From assembly GCA_012931725.1 (NCBI GenBank), contig CM022953.1, positions 31,003,446-31,067,445 on the forward strand: a stretch of 64,000 nucleotides of DNA, written 5' to 3'. The stretch comes from Litsea cubeba (lineage: Eukaryota; Streptophyta; Magnoliopsida; Laurales; Lauraceae). The translations under genes and the position numbers were made by a program. The notes below the pieces were generated by a model, which did not search any database, had not been told where the DNA came from, and worked only from the letters and a program-made list of their open reading frames with translations. This document shows, piece by piece, positions 23,411 to 35,522 of the stretch (position 1 is its first letter; every line of letters starts with the position of its first letter).

Positions 23411-23805
23411 CATATGAGTCGAGGCAGTTGAAAGATCATGAGAAGAAGTATGCCACACATGACTTGGAGCTAGCAGCAGCGGTGTTTGTATTGAAGTTGT
23501 GGAGGCATTATTTGTATGGTGAGAGATTTGAGGTGCACACAGATCACAAGAGCCTGCAATACCTATTTACACAAGGTGATTTGAATAACAGGCAGCGGAG
23601 ATGGGTGGAGTACATAAAGGATTATGATTTTCCGATCAAGTACGATCCTGGAAAGGTGAATGTGGCAGCAGATGCTCTCAGTAGGAATGCAACATTCAGT
23701 GGATGTATAATGCCTGAATGGAGATGGATGGAGCAATTTAGAGACATGGATGTAAAAGTATGGCCTGTCAATGGGAAAGTTCTAGTTGCTACTATGGGAG
23801 TTTGA
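23410..23805 (+). pseudogene. Gypsy B RNase H
   Basis: Begins within the motif ESRQLKDHEKKYATHDLELA and continues through LWRHYLYGERFEVHTDHKSL to the connection ADALSRN. The catalytic Asp before this region is missing because the element is cut off upstream. Stops at 23803-23805 and near 23812 break the frame that leads into integrase. Confidence 0.9.
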
Positions 23806-23814
23806 GAGCTATAA

Positions 23815-25269
23815 ATTGTTAACAGGATCAAGGAAGTTCAGAAGGATGATCTAGAGTTGCAGAGAATCATTGAACATGTTCATGACAAGCCAGAGTTCAG
23901 ATTGTTTGAGGGAGTTTTGTACTTCAAAGATAGGTTGTGTGTGTCAGATGTTCAAGACATCAAGTCAGAGCTGATGACAGATGCACACCAAACCAGATAT
24001 TCTATTCACCCGAGGAGTACCAAGATGTACCAGAATTTGAAGAATCACTATTGGTGGGTGAAAATGAAGAAAGAGATTGCAGAATTCGTCTCCAGGTGTA
24101 TGACTTGTCAGCAGATTAAGGCAGAGCACAAGAAGCCTCTTGGTTTGCTTCACACGTTGGAGATTCCACAGTGGAAATGGAGGAATATTACCATGGATTT
24201 CGTGTCAGGGTTGCCGAACGCTAGGAAGGGCAATGATGTCATTTGGGTAATTGGGGATAGATTGACTAAGTCTGCACATTTTCTGCCATTCAAGACTGGT
24301 CAATTTATGGACAAGATGACTACGATGTACAGGGACAATATAGTCAAGTTGCATGGAGTGCCTAAGTCCATAGTGTTTGATCAAAACACTAAGTTTGTCT
24401 CTCAATTTTGGTTTACTTTTCAGTCATCTATGGGTACTCAGTTGAAATTCAGCACAACTTACCACCCTCAGACAGAGCGTACCATTCATACATTGGAAAA
24501 TCTCCTCAGAACATGTGTTTTGGATTCCAAGGAGAGTTGGGATGACAGTTTGCCTATATGTGAGTTTGCCTATAATAACAGTTATCATTCAAGTATTGGT
24601 ATGACGCCATTTGAGGCATTGTACGAACCGATATGCAGGACTCCGGCATGTTGGGAAGAAGTAGGAGTTTGAAGTTTTCATAGCCCCTCAGAGATTGCTG
24701 ATTCCAGCGAGAAAGTCAGGATTGCTCAGATGAGAATGAAGGAGTCACGTGATCGTCAGAAAAGCTATGCAGACAAAAGGTGGAGACCTTTAGAATTCCA
24801 AGTTGGGGATATGGCATTTCTGAAAGTGTCTCCGATGAGAGGTGTTGTCAGATTCGGGCAGAAAGGGAAGCTTGCCAAGAGGTTTGTGGTACCGTTTGAG
24901 ATTAAGAGCAGGATTGGAGACGTGGCCTATCGTTTGGTGTTACCGCCAGAGTTAGCCGGAGTGCATGATGTATGTCATGTCTCAATGCTTCGAAAGTATA
25001 TTCCAGATCCCACTCACGTGTTGTAGCACGAGCCACTTCAGCTACAGGCCGATGTCACCTATGTAGAACGGCCGGCGCAGATCATCAACACTAAAGAGAT
25101 AGTATTGCCTACCAAGACCATCCAGTGGGTTAAGGTACAATGGGAAAACCACGGTCCAAAGGAAGCTACGTGGGAGCTCAAAGATCAGATTCAGAAGACG
25201 TACCCTTATCTTTTTCCTGATGAGGTATATTTAGGCATTTGGAGGACCAAATGTTATTTTTTGTTGTGA
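23815..25269 (+). pseudogene. Gypsy B integrase with chromodomain-like C-terminus
   Basis: One frame, broken by TGA at 24670-24672 and TAG at 25024-25026. It has the HHCC zinc domain (IHPRSTKMYQNLKNHYWW, CMTCQQIKAEH) and catalytic core blocks TMDFVSGLP, IVFDQNTKF and HPQTERTIHTLENLLR. The last lacks the usual DGQ before TER. The GPF-like region HDVCHVSMLRKYIPDP follows. After the TAG the same frame reads WENHGPKEATWELKDQI, a chromodomain-like tail thought to steer insertion to particular chromatin. It ends at 25267-25269. Confidence 0.9.
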
Positions 25270-28200
25270 GAGTTGAAAGGTCTGCGACCTTACTAGGTTA
25301 GCTGGGCCCAATAGCAGGCCCGTTGAACCGTTTATTATTAATTATTATGTTTAATTATATTTTAGATATTTAAGTAGGTTTAGATATTGAGAGAGTTTCT
25401 TTTAGCATTAGAATAGTTTCTGCGAAGTTTCGTGCGATTCTGAGTTCGTTTAATCCTAGCAGGGGGTAGTTTGCAATTTAGGGAAATTGGAGTGTTTTTA
25501 CAAAAAATTTCAAACGCCGTGATTTTTGTGTTCATTGGAAAGGTTTCGTCGCGCTTATCATTTTTGTCTCTTGGCTCGTCGTGATCTGACAATCAGAAAC
25601 CCTTCAAGTGGTCCATTCCTTCACCGGACCCACTTAAGGGCAATTTAGTCTTTTTTTCCCTCTCTTCTTCTTAAGCGATGATTAACCCTAATTCTTTATT
25701 CGTTCTCTGCAATGAAAGCTACAACATCCCCCTTCTGCTTCCTCTTCTCTTTTCAAGCCCAGAACTCTAGCCCAGAGAGATCATCTCCGCGATCCGAACC
25801 GCTAATCTTTATCCTCTCGATCTCCTCTTTCTTCTGGTATTAATTTGGTAAGATTTCTCACAACTTCATCTTTTCAATAATCTTCTATTTGTTTAGATTA
25901 GGTCTAATCTTGATTATTTTCCTTCATTTCTTTATGGCTTTCTAGATTGTGTTTTAACGGATTAGATTGGGGATTTCGTGGTAGAAAGAGTTTTCCCCAA
26001 GTTTTTCCATTTCTATCTTTTTCTGGGTTGAGGCAAGTAGATATGCAATGTATGATTTAGCATGTGTGTATGTTCCTTTTATTGATTGCAATGATTCTTG
26101 TTAGAATTCCCTAATTCCAATCCTATTTCTGTTTTGATTTGGGATCAACATGATAGATTAGGTTATGATAATGGTAATGTTGGATTAATTGTTAAATTGG
26201 TAGTCCTATATATTTTAAATTGCTAGAAATGATGTCAATGATATATGGAATGAATGGTGGAGAATGGAGGCTCAGTTTTATGCAGGTTGTAGCCTTTGGA
26301 AAGGCTTAGAAATGGAGGAAATGATTTGGATGGAAGAACTTCAGAAATGACCTGAAACAGAAATTATTCTGTACTGATCGTGTGACGTCGATCAGGTGTC
26401 GGTCGGTGTTCGGTCAGCTGAACTCAGGGTCGGTCAGCTGAATCCACCTTCGGTTCCAATTCTAGAGAGCGATTTTAGCTCCTGATGAAGCTCGGCCAGG
26501 TTTCGGTCAACCGAACTTTAGAGCTCAGTCAACCGAATGTGAATTGACAGCTGACCGAGTGAATCGAAAGAATTTGAGAAATATTGGACGGTACGGCTGA
26601 AGTTCGGTCAGGTCTCGGTCAAGGTTCGGTCAACCGAATTGATGAGTTCGGTTAACCGAGGGCTAACCGAAGGTCAGCCGAAATGACTAATTTGTCTTGT
26701 TTTATTCTGGACTAAGACTGTAACCTAAGTTTTTGGGACTTAGATGCTGGAAACTACTAACCTTCTATCACATGACTGTTAATGGGGATTGAAATCGAAA
26801 CATGCGGCTTGGTGTGAATTCGATAGGTTGTCTAGGTATTCGTGTTCACACATGGTGTGACTGAATGCGTATGGAACTGAATCGACCGATGGATAACATG
26901 ATTGTACACCAAGGGATTTCCTTTAGAGCATCATCCATCCAAATTCCACACGTACTTTGTTAGGACATGTGGGGTACAGGGATGACACCACTTATCTAGG
27001 ATTGGATTGTAATATCTCCTTGACTTATGACTTGTATCCATTGTTGTACACTCTCTTGGCATAAAATACTTAACTAACTATGAAACATAAATCCTTATAG
27101 GATTTAGGACTTGTACCTGACTTAGAATGTACTTTATGAACCTGTGTCATGTAATTGATAAACATGACTGACTAGCAATGAAATGGATCATCATGTGGTT
27201 TACTTGTCTTGTATTGTCTTAAATGAGATAATCCCTATGATCATATCTTGTGCATTAAGGTAGCCAGACTTGCTTGTCTTGTCTGTTCTTGTGTCAACAC
27301 CACTATGTTACTATTCACATATCATGGCTATCTGTAATTTGGGGTTTATTGACGATCCGGTTACTCGGTCGTCGGGGTGGGTAGTCGGCGTCGGACGGCG
27401 TCCATGGCGTTGAATAGCTGGGAGCGGGCTAGGACCGTGCTGCTATTCCTAGGACCGGGAGCTAGGATCCCACTGCAGCTGGACTTTGGTATCAGTAGTC
27501 TTATTTGGATTGTTACTGGTACTCTGGGAGGTGGCTCGGACATCCTCGGAGTCTCCCTCTTGATACTTGTATTGCATTGCATGGATAGTGTTATGGCTAG
27601 ATGATTGCTAGGTTTCCCGTTATTATTTCTGTTTAATTATTATTCATGCTTTATGCCTAGCCTCGCTATCCTTGTATTCACATGATTACAATACTTTCCA
27701 TTACTCTATACTTGATGCATGTCATGTTTAATGTACCTTGCTTATCTCTTGCTCAACATGTCGTTGACTATGTTCTTTGATGTGCAGACACCTCAGGTGG
27801 TTACTACTACTACGAGGAGCAGGCCGGTGAGGAAATCACAGAGGATCTTCAACCAGTGGAGGAGGAACGAGAGTAGCATTCCGATGACGTAGAGTAGCGT
27901 CATCATCCCTGGCATGAGAGAGATTCATATGGGATTCCATTAGATTCTTATTCTTTCATTTAATTCTCGTTGAACCTTTCTTTCATTGACTTTAAGTTGT
28001 TTAATGGCCTTAATTATAGGGATGACCATTATAATAAATTAACTTCTTTATTTAGCTTTATTTATTCTTAGTGTAACTTTAAATTTAATGAAGCTATTAT
28101 TCACTGTTGTTATTTCATATGCCTGGAATTGTATGGATTCCACAATTCATTAATGTCTTGATGCTTAAAATGTAATATCCTCACAGCGGACTTACGATCC

Positions 28201-28289
28201 TTGGGACTAAAGGCAAAATTTTTTAATTAATCCTAAAATCCACTCCCTGTATCCGGTTTATTCTTTAAGCGGGTTCGGGGGACGTGACA
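25262..28289 (+). repeat. Gypsy B 3' LTR
   Basis: About 3 kb of noncoding DNA from near TGTTGTGAG to GGGGGACGTGACA. The right edge is supported because copia G coding sequence starts directly after it. The left edge is uncertain by tens of bases. Inside are a run of CGGTCAACCGAA-type words (26390-26690) and a GC-rich stretch near 27360-27560. Without the second LTR its exact ends cannot be fixed. Confidence 0.7.
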
Positions 28290-28355
28290 CACATATCTTG
28301 GAGAACTAAGAAACAACAAACAATTTATCGCTTTTCAGCTGAAACAGAGTATAGG
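28290..28355 (+). pseudogene. Copia G RNase H, first part
   Basis: Reads SWRTKKQQTIYRFSAETEYR up to the solo LTR at 28356. The frame resumes exactly after the target duplication at 31464 with AMAQRSCELQWLSYL. This is a copia RNase H in plus orientation. Confidence 0.88.
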
Positions 28356-31300
28356 TGTAAGACCCCGACCCGAACCACCGCGATTAGTACTAATTAAGTT
28401 GTGTGTTAGCTCTAAGTTGAATTAGTGGATTTGGTTTTTAAGTTGGGATGAGAATAGCTTCTATATAGATTTGGGGAGTTGTAAGAGCCTTTTTGACTTA
28501 GTGTTTCCCTTTGGGGTTTCTTTTAGTGACTTTGCTTAAGTGTGGGGGGATTATCTATGATTTCAATAAATTCATGTTTCCATTCCGATTGATAGATCTT
28601 CTTAGCTTCTACAACTCTCGTGTTCTTTACGTGCTTGTCTGAGACCCCGAAACTCAGTTTTTCCATCTTTAGGGGCAAAACAATCTTTTTACACAAAATC
28701 TAGACATAATTTCTTATATCTCCAAACCCCTCGAAATATTTACTTTTTGGAAACTAGATTTTATGAAAAGCATTTTTCTCTTCTTCGTCAAAACCATACG
28801 AGGCCCGGAAACCTATGTTTAAGCCCGACAAGCCTTGTTAGTTGTGGGACCCACATACACTTCTTATATAAGGAGAACCCTTTTCTCCTTTCCCCTTTCT
28901 TCTCATGCTTATTGAAGAAGAGTTGCTACAACCAAGCTAGGGTTAAGTTTCCCTTTTACTTCTTGCTTCTTCTCTTCAATCCACCTCAACTATTGCCCTA
29001 ATGGAGAAAGAGATTCCATCTCCTTCTTCCTCACCATGAGAGCTCTCTATTAATACCTTTGGAGGAGGAGTCCAGCCATATTAGAGTTCTCTTTAAGCAA
29101 GCCTTATCCACTTAAACTCTTCTAAGTAAGCAATCACTCTCCTCTCCTAGATTGATGTTTTACTAACCGTAGAGAGTCTTCTTCTATCTTATTGCAAGCT
29201 CTCTCCTTCTTTCTCATTGTGTTAGCCATTTAGGGTTCTAAATGGGTTTATTTTTGGGGGTTTTTGGTGTGCTTGTTAGTTTGTTCTTGAGAGTGGTTTT
29301 GGGAGTTTTGTTTGTGCTAGTGCAGACCAAGGCAAGTGGTTGAATTAATTTATTTTGAATGCTGTCCCTTTCATGAATGATTTCTTGATATTTTACTTTG
29401 TTTTTTTATAATGTTTTGCATGGCTTCAATTACTTTGAAATCCATGATATGATTTCCATTAGTTTTGCAAGTACATGCTTGATAAGCTCTCTCTCTCTCT
29501 CTCTTGATGAGTTCATTTGAGATGATTAAGGTTGTTTTGTGCAATGTGATTGTTTATTACCTAAATGACTCACATGTATGATGGATTTGCTGGATATGAA
29601 GGTGGATGGTGAGAAATGTTGTAGTGTGTTTGGGGAGAGATTAGATGTTGAATATTGGGAGGCAAGGTGGCCATTTGTATGCAGGAAAAGTGATTTTGAG
29701 AAGGAGAATAAGAAGGCAGGAATGGCCATTTTCGGGCAACAGAAATGATTGTCCGCTCGAGTGCGCAGACATTCTGTCTGCCACTCCCAGGCAACAGAAT
29801 GCTTGTCTGCTCAAGCGGTTATGGGGCCGCTCGAGCTAGCAGACATTATGTCTGCTACTTCTCCTGCGCAGCATAGGTTCGCTCAAGTGCACCTATGTCC
29901 GCTCAAGCGCACCCCCTCTCTTACCCGGGACATGTTTGAAGCTTGGAAAAGGGATTTCTATAGGAAGAGAGGATTGTTTTGAGTCTAATCTTCATGATTT
30001 GGTGTAGGAAGGACTGTATGGGATTCTAATTGAGAAAAAAATCCACTCCAGAAACATATTGAGGATTCTTGATTTATCTATGGGTATAGGGTACTTGGAA
30101 TGTCTTGGATCTTCTAGAGTACCAAGTCACAAGAATAAAATAATTGACATACGACTTCTTATACGCATTGAACTAAGCCTTGATGCCTCAATGTGTGGTT
30201 CGGCATACATGTGGAAAGCCTATTGGTGTTTCGGATTTATTTGAATTTAATGATTTCTTTTCATTCTTGTACGCCATTACTAGTTTTACTTCAAAACTAT
30301 TGTAACATGCAATTTGAGTATTATGCTAGCCTGGTGTATTCATGACAAGATATTGGCGTTACATGTACGTGTGAGCTTTTAGTTTAGCCTGTTTAATTGG
30401 TGTTGTACACCTACTTATGCTTTGATTTCATCATGTGACCTATGTGTCGGCAGACTCGGCACCGCTAAGCTTGGGCGACCTTGTTGGCTTGATCCACCAA
30501 CTTAGGGTCCTTAATAACTCCCGCCAGCTGCATTTTGGGTTCCAGCCTGTCCTGTTATCCGGTTCCGCGGCCGGTGTTTAGCCTGTTAGCCAAGTTTCTC
30601 GGCATCTAGTATATGTATTTAATTGGCTCTCGTCACTTCGCTTGTCAGAGACCAACGCCTCTAGCATGCTCTTATCACATTGATGATGAAAGATTTAGCT
30701 TTGTGTGGTTGCCATTTTTTCAGTTACCTACTCATTGGTACCTACTCCTGCTTTGCATCGATCATGTGATTTTGGGTAAAGTATGCATTGTATTTCATGA
30801 TATTTATTGTTTCTACAAGTTCTAAATGTTTTCTCAGTTGGATTATAAATTATTATATCATTTATATCTTTTCACCTACCTACCAGACCGTCGTGTCTGA
30901 CCCACTATTTCGGTACTCAGGTCCAAACCCCGTTACCTTTGAGGAGGAGCCAGAGGAGGCAGCCGGAGAGCCGCAACGTGTAGGTGAATGGCAAGCTGAC
31001 GATGTCGTCTAGACATTAGGTGATGCTATGAGTTACGACGCACCTTTTGGGATAGACAGACACACTTTTTGGTTATTGGATGTATTGGCCTTTATTTTGG
31101 AAAATGTTTAATTAAACCTATCTTTGATTAAACATTTAACCTTATGTTTTGGGGATGCTACATGGACATTGCTCACTCTGACATCATGTTAAACATAATT
31201 ATCTTATTAGTCTTGTTATCACGGAATGGTTCTTCTATACTTGGTTCGCTACATGCTTCCGCACTCCGATAGTTATTTGCTTGTGAGCGTGACATTCTCA

Positions 31301-31463
31301 CCGCAGAAACCTGTGGGAAATCACGTGCACGGACCTTACATTCTTTCTTGATCCGTGTACGTGTCAAAAGAAAAAGAAATGTATTCACACCATCCTTATA
31401 TAGATCACGATCCCGGATTAGGAGAGCGCCCTTTGTGCACTGACCCGGTTCGGGGTCACGTCA
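28356..31463 (+). repeat. Solo LTR F (Tekay/Del-like), 3108 bp
   Basis: Begins TGTAAGACCCCGACCCG and ends GGGGTCACGTCA. It is flanked by a perfect 5-bp target duplication ATAGG (28351-28355 and 31464-31468). It contains no internal coding region, so it is a solo LTR left by recombination between two LTRs. Repeated words of the CCGCTCGAG/CGCTCAAGCGC kind occur at 29750-29910. It interrupts copia G RNase H at a Tyr-Arg codon pair. Confidence 0.93.
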
Positions 31464-31767
31464 ATAGGGCTATGGCTCAAAGATCTTGTGAACTACAATG
31501 GCTAAGTTATCTTATTCATGATCTTTGCATTTCACATCCTCAACCTATGACACTACATTGCGATAACCAAGCAGCTATTTACATTGTCGTGAACCCTGTC
31601 TTCCATAAAATGATGAAACACATAGAGATCGATTGTCATTTTATTCGTGAGATTCTACACAGCAGTTAGTCGATGTGTTTACCAAGGCTTTGGATAAAGA
31701 ACAATTTCAGATTTTAATTCGCAAGTTGGGCGTTCTCGATCTCCATGCACCACTTGAGGGGGAGTAT
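31464..31767 (+). pseudogene. Copia G RNase H, second part, and polypurine tract
   Basis: Continues AMAQRSCELQWLSYLIHDLC, then TLHCDNQAAIYI and HIEIDCHFIRE. A small deletion and frameshift near 31660 lead into QQLVDVFTKALDKEQF, and the protein ends LHAPLEGEY. The CTTGAGGGGGAGTAT over the last codons is the polypurine tract. Confidence 0.9.
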
Positions 31768-31993
31768 TGACTCATTCCACAGAATGACCGATTCCATTGA
31801 GTTTGTTCCTTGTGTATAGGTTCTTATCTGAGTTTGTTCCTTGTGTATAGGTTCTTATCTTACTAGTTGTACCAGTCTGTGAGATCGAGGGCACACAGTT
31901 GTATTAACATTATTTAAACGGGTTATCAAATGAAATACACACAACATACATTATTTATAAGGATTTACGAGTTTTTCCACAGATAGTTTAATC
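31768..31993 (+). repeat. Copia G 3' LTR, partial
   Basis: Starts TGACTCATTCCAC after the polypurine tract. A 31-base unit containing TTTGTTCCTTGTGTATAGG is present twice in tandem (about 31800-31861). At about 31994 it changes abruptly to sequence of the solo LTR F family. Confidence 0.7.
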
Positions 31994-32270
31994 TTTTCAT
32001 TCTTGTACGCCATTACTAGTTTTACTTCAAAACTATTGTAACATGCAATTTGAGTATTATGCTAGCCTGGTGTATTCATGACAAGATATTGGCATTACAT
32101 GTACGTGTGAGCTTTTAGTTTAGCCTGTTTAATTGGTGTTGTACACCTACTTATGCTTTGATTTCATCATGTGACCTATGTGTCGGCAGACTCGGCACCG
32201 CTCAGCTTGGGCAACCTTGTTGGCTTGATCCACCAACTTAGGGTCCTTAATAACTCCCGCCAGCTGCGTT
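31994..32270 (+). repeat. Second fragment of the LTR F family
   Basis: This segment is nearly identical to 30257-30532 within LTR F, with only about four differences over some 270 bases. It begins at TTTTCATTCTTGTACGCC and is cut at its right end by the CACTA-like start at 32271. Confidence 0.93.
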
Positions 32271-34759
32271 CACTACAACAAATGAGTCTTTTTGCGACGT
32301 TTATAAGCGTAGCAATAGAAACCAAAACCGTTGCAAAATATTATCAGCAACGGTTTTGAAAGCGTCGATGTGTAGTTGCAGTTGATGCAGACGCAAAAGA
32401 TAACTAACGATGCTACAAAGCATTGCAAAAGGCATATGCATCAACTACGGAATTAAGCATTGCTAAAGCACTAAAAGTGTCGCTAGTTTTTTTTTTCTTA
32501 TTTTGATAATTTCCATTAAAATATGTTTCCCGACGCTTTTAAGAGTTACAAAAGGTTCACTAACTGCAACGTTTTTGTATCTGTTGCTGATTGTATTATT
32601 ATTTGTAACCCTTTTAAGGGTTGTAAAAGTACCATTTGCGTGCACTAATATTATTCTCTAGAAAGTGTTAGCAACACTTATAAGGGTTGTAAAAAGACCA
32701 TTTGCAAGTTATAACCGTTTATGCATTTACAACGCTTTTAAAAGCGTAGCAATCACTCCTTTATATTTGCAACCATTTGAATGTGTTGCAGAAGATCTTT
32801 TCTTCTTCCCTATTATAATTTCCTAATTTGTAGTTTTCATACATTCATTTAACAGTGGCCTATAAAAACATTTACATACTCAAAAACATTTAACTAACAA
32901 AAAATTTAATTTCATAGGTTCCAAATGTAGAAAAGTGTCACAATATCCAAAATAATTTCCACATAGCCTTGCTAGTGATGTAAGTTTACAATAATCGCAT
33001 CCTTCCTAAGCTTACAAAATATCGTTTAAAATTCAGGGGCTAAGTATTGCATTTACGATCATCTTCCATCATTTTCAACCCCAACAGTCCATCTTTGCAA
33101 AGTATTCATGATGTTGAACCATTCTGTAATTTCAAAAAAGAAAATTGGTTATATATGAAGGCGGCGCCAAGAAACGGCAAGTAGAGTTTAAGTGAAAGAA
33201 GGAATTCATCTATTATTAGTTCCATCACATAACTTCAATTAGAGTTGGAATTCATATACAACTAAAACAAGGAATACTAATAAAAAGATGAAAGAAGACA
33301 ATACAATGAACAAACCTGATTTGTATCTAGCTAAAAGGAGTTGTACTCAAATAAGGAAACAAGAAATAAATGAGTTTTGTATGCCTCTTTTAACGCAAAT
33401 AGGGCTTGTACCCATTTTTTTAAGTTTTGGAGAATTAACATCTTGATTTTGTAAATTATGAACGTTAGTAAAAAAAATTAGGTTAAAAGGAATAGTAAAC
33501 GTATCGCTACCTTAGGCCCAATGTGTAAAATAAAAGGGTCCAAAGCCCCACAACTGAACCTCTGCCTAGCGTCCAATGTCAAGCCCAACTAACACCACAG
33601 GATGGACCTTGGACTAGGCCTGAGCCTTAATATACAAATCCAAATTCCTTTTGGGCCCATGTATTCCAAGACTTTTGGATAATTCATGGTGGGCTTTACC
33701 TGAGACAACGTTCAATATGGGACACCCATGGGGTCAAAGACCAAAATAATACACCATATGACAAACGTCTTATGTTGGACCCCACGATTGAATGGCCCCA
33801 TGTAATTCCCAAACATGTGTACAAGGCCAGTAAAATACTAAATAGTCCCTCCTTGGAATTTTCTTTAATTGTGTTCCACCTGATGAATGAACAGTCTGGT
33901 TTTTGGGTTCTTCTCTTGAAGTTTGAAATTGGGATCAACTCACAAATACAATCCAACACATACAGAGCTCCCATCAACACAACAGCAAGAACAGAGCCAA
34001 CAAAACAACAACAAAAGAAAGATACAGTTATTCCACTTGCCCAAGGAGAAAGACAGTCAGTATTATTTCTTTAACTGAAACTGCTAAGACTCTCATTCAA
34101 ATTTATAGTGAATCCTTTTCCATGCATATTTATAAAGTACTAGTACTAATCGAAGTGGGTCCCTGACAATCCAACTTATCTATGAGTTCCATAATTAATA
34201 TGTCTGTATCTGGCAACATGACCCATCTAGCCAAATTTTTAAAATCATAATTGTGATGGAAAACAAAGCAACTAAATATCAAACACATGTTAAGTCAAGA
34301 TTATACATCAACATAAAAAAAAAGTAGAGAAAAGGAGGAGGCAGGGGGGAGATTAAGAAAAGAAAAAATCATAAAAACAAGTTCAACTACTTAAACTCAC
34401 ATAATGAATGGTGGGGTGTGAATCAAAGCATTCATAAGAACCTATTGGGTTTCAAATTCAATCTGTCGTGTGTGTTGAAGTAAGTATTTGGAAACCATCT
34501 CAAATCTTCTATTTTAGGGTCAGATACAATCAATCAACACCAACAACAAACAAATATAGAGCTAAATCTAGGAAATCCAATCAACACCAACAACAAAAAC
34601 AATAAAAAGAAGAGAATGCTAGAAAAGTAATCATAGGGTCTCTGCACATTACCTAATCATGGCTTGACCCATTTGATTGCAGGAATTCTTTTCCTATCTT
34701 GAAAGAGTGGTCACGGCCATCAATCACATGCAACTCATTGACACAATTCATCTCTTTTG
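32271..34759. mobile_element. CACTA-type transposon end and unassigned DNA
   Basis: CACTACAACAAATGAGTC at 32271 is a typical CACTA terminus and is inserted into LTR F-family sequence. From 32290 to 32790 short words such as TTGCAACG, GCGTAGCAA and GGGTTGTAAAA recur in both orientations, like CACTA subterminal repeats. I found no matching TGTAGTG end before the E2 LTR, and no transposase. The part from about 32810 to 34759 is AT-rich with no supported gene. Confidence 0.65.
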
Positions 34760-34764
34760 AACAG

Positions 34765-35508
34765 TGTAAGTGCCTAAAAATTAAGGACTTTGAACCAGGG
34801 ATTAGGATCCTTGTCTTGAGTGGTTTGGATGAAGATTGCCGTGGCTCCGATTGGTCCTGGAGAGGAAGAGAGGAAAACACGTCAGAGGACCCTGGCTGCA
34901 GGCAGCGCAAGGCTCTCCGATGCTTAAGTCAGTTCAGGGAACGAATAAGGGAGATGGAGAGAAGACTGCAGAGTAAGAGTGTGCGTTATGGGTAGCGTAC
35001 CTTTAGGATGGAGATGGAGATGCTATTTATAGGCGATGGGGATGACTTACGTGGGCGAGCCCCAAGATTGGGCTGGCCACTCGAGTGGCTGCGTCCACTC
35101 AGCCCATAATGCATTAAATGCTGCCTCACCTACCCATACTTCATTAAATGCTAGCCTTGCCGGGTCAGGCGGCGGTTCTGACTTTTGGGCCAGGTCCATC
35201 GGGCCTAGCCCGGAGCCATGCTCTGGGGGCGCACGTGTTCTGTATACGCCGTTTTGTCAGTAATGATAGTCTGCAGGGCGTGCCTTAGCATGCGCCGCTG
35301 TCCTGTTGTTGGTCCCATCAATCTCTGTCAAATCCGCATTGCCGAGGGGTGATGCCGAGGTCGGATAGGCCTGGCTTCGGGAACTCTGAGCTCGGCGAAT
35401 GCCGCGATCCCTCAGCCGTGGTCAGCTTTGGCCTAGGGGAGGCATAATCAATCTGCCTTAGGACCGGGGCTAGCACTGATCTCGGCTTAGTGGAAACACC
35501 CCCACACA
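34765..35508 (-). repeat. E2 3' LTR
   Basis: 744 bp, from TGTAAGTGCCTAAAAATT to CCCACACA. The first ~286 bases recur at 44975-45260. Right edge: the minus strand reads ACTGGGGGGCAAT then TGTGTGGGGG. The left flank is AACAG; its partner on the far side is lost. Confidence 0.93.
35023..35032 (-). promoter_or_regulatory. E2 LTR TATA box
   Basis: The minus strand reads CTATAAATAG, oriented into the element. The matching box in the right LTR copy is at about 45232-45241 and would drive gag-pol. Confidence 0.72.
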
Positions 35509-35522
35509 ATTGCCCCCCAGTC
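35509..35522 (-). other. E2 polypurine tract
   Basis: The minus strand reads AGACTGGGGGGCAAT next to the LTR start. It would prime plus-strand DNA synthesis. Confidence 0.85.

Larger units (their letters stand above)
23410..28289 (+). mobile_element. Gypsy B: 5'-truncated chromovirus (Tekay/Del-like)
   Basis: Only the end of pol and one long LTR remain: RNase H, integrase and a C-terminal chromodomain-like segment, all in one plus-strand frame with four stops. A chromodomain after integrase marks a chromovirus, and the ~3-kb LTR suits the Tekay/Del group. The left end is fused head-to-head with copia A. Confidence 0.85.

Noticed and set aside
28747..29001. Short frame with a hydrophobic C-terminus
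   Set aside because: It lies inside the solo LTR F; its hydrophobic character comes from a T-rich stretch.
33696..34074. Frames of about 100 codons on both strands in the CACTA region
   Set aside because: No recognisable domain, no conserved neighbour, AT-rich context.
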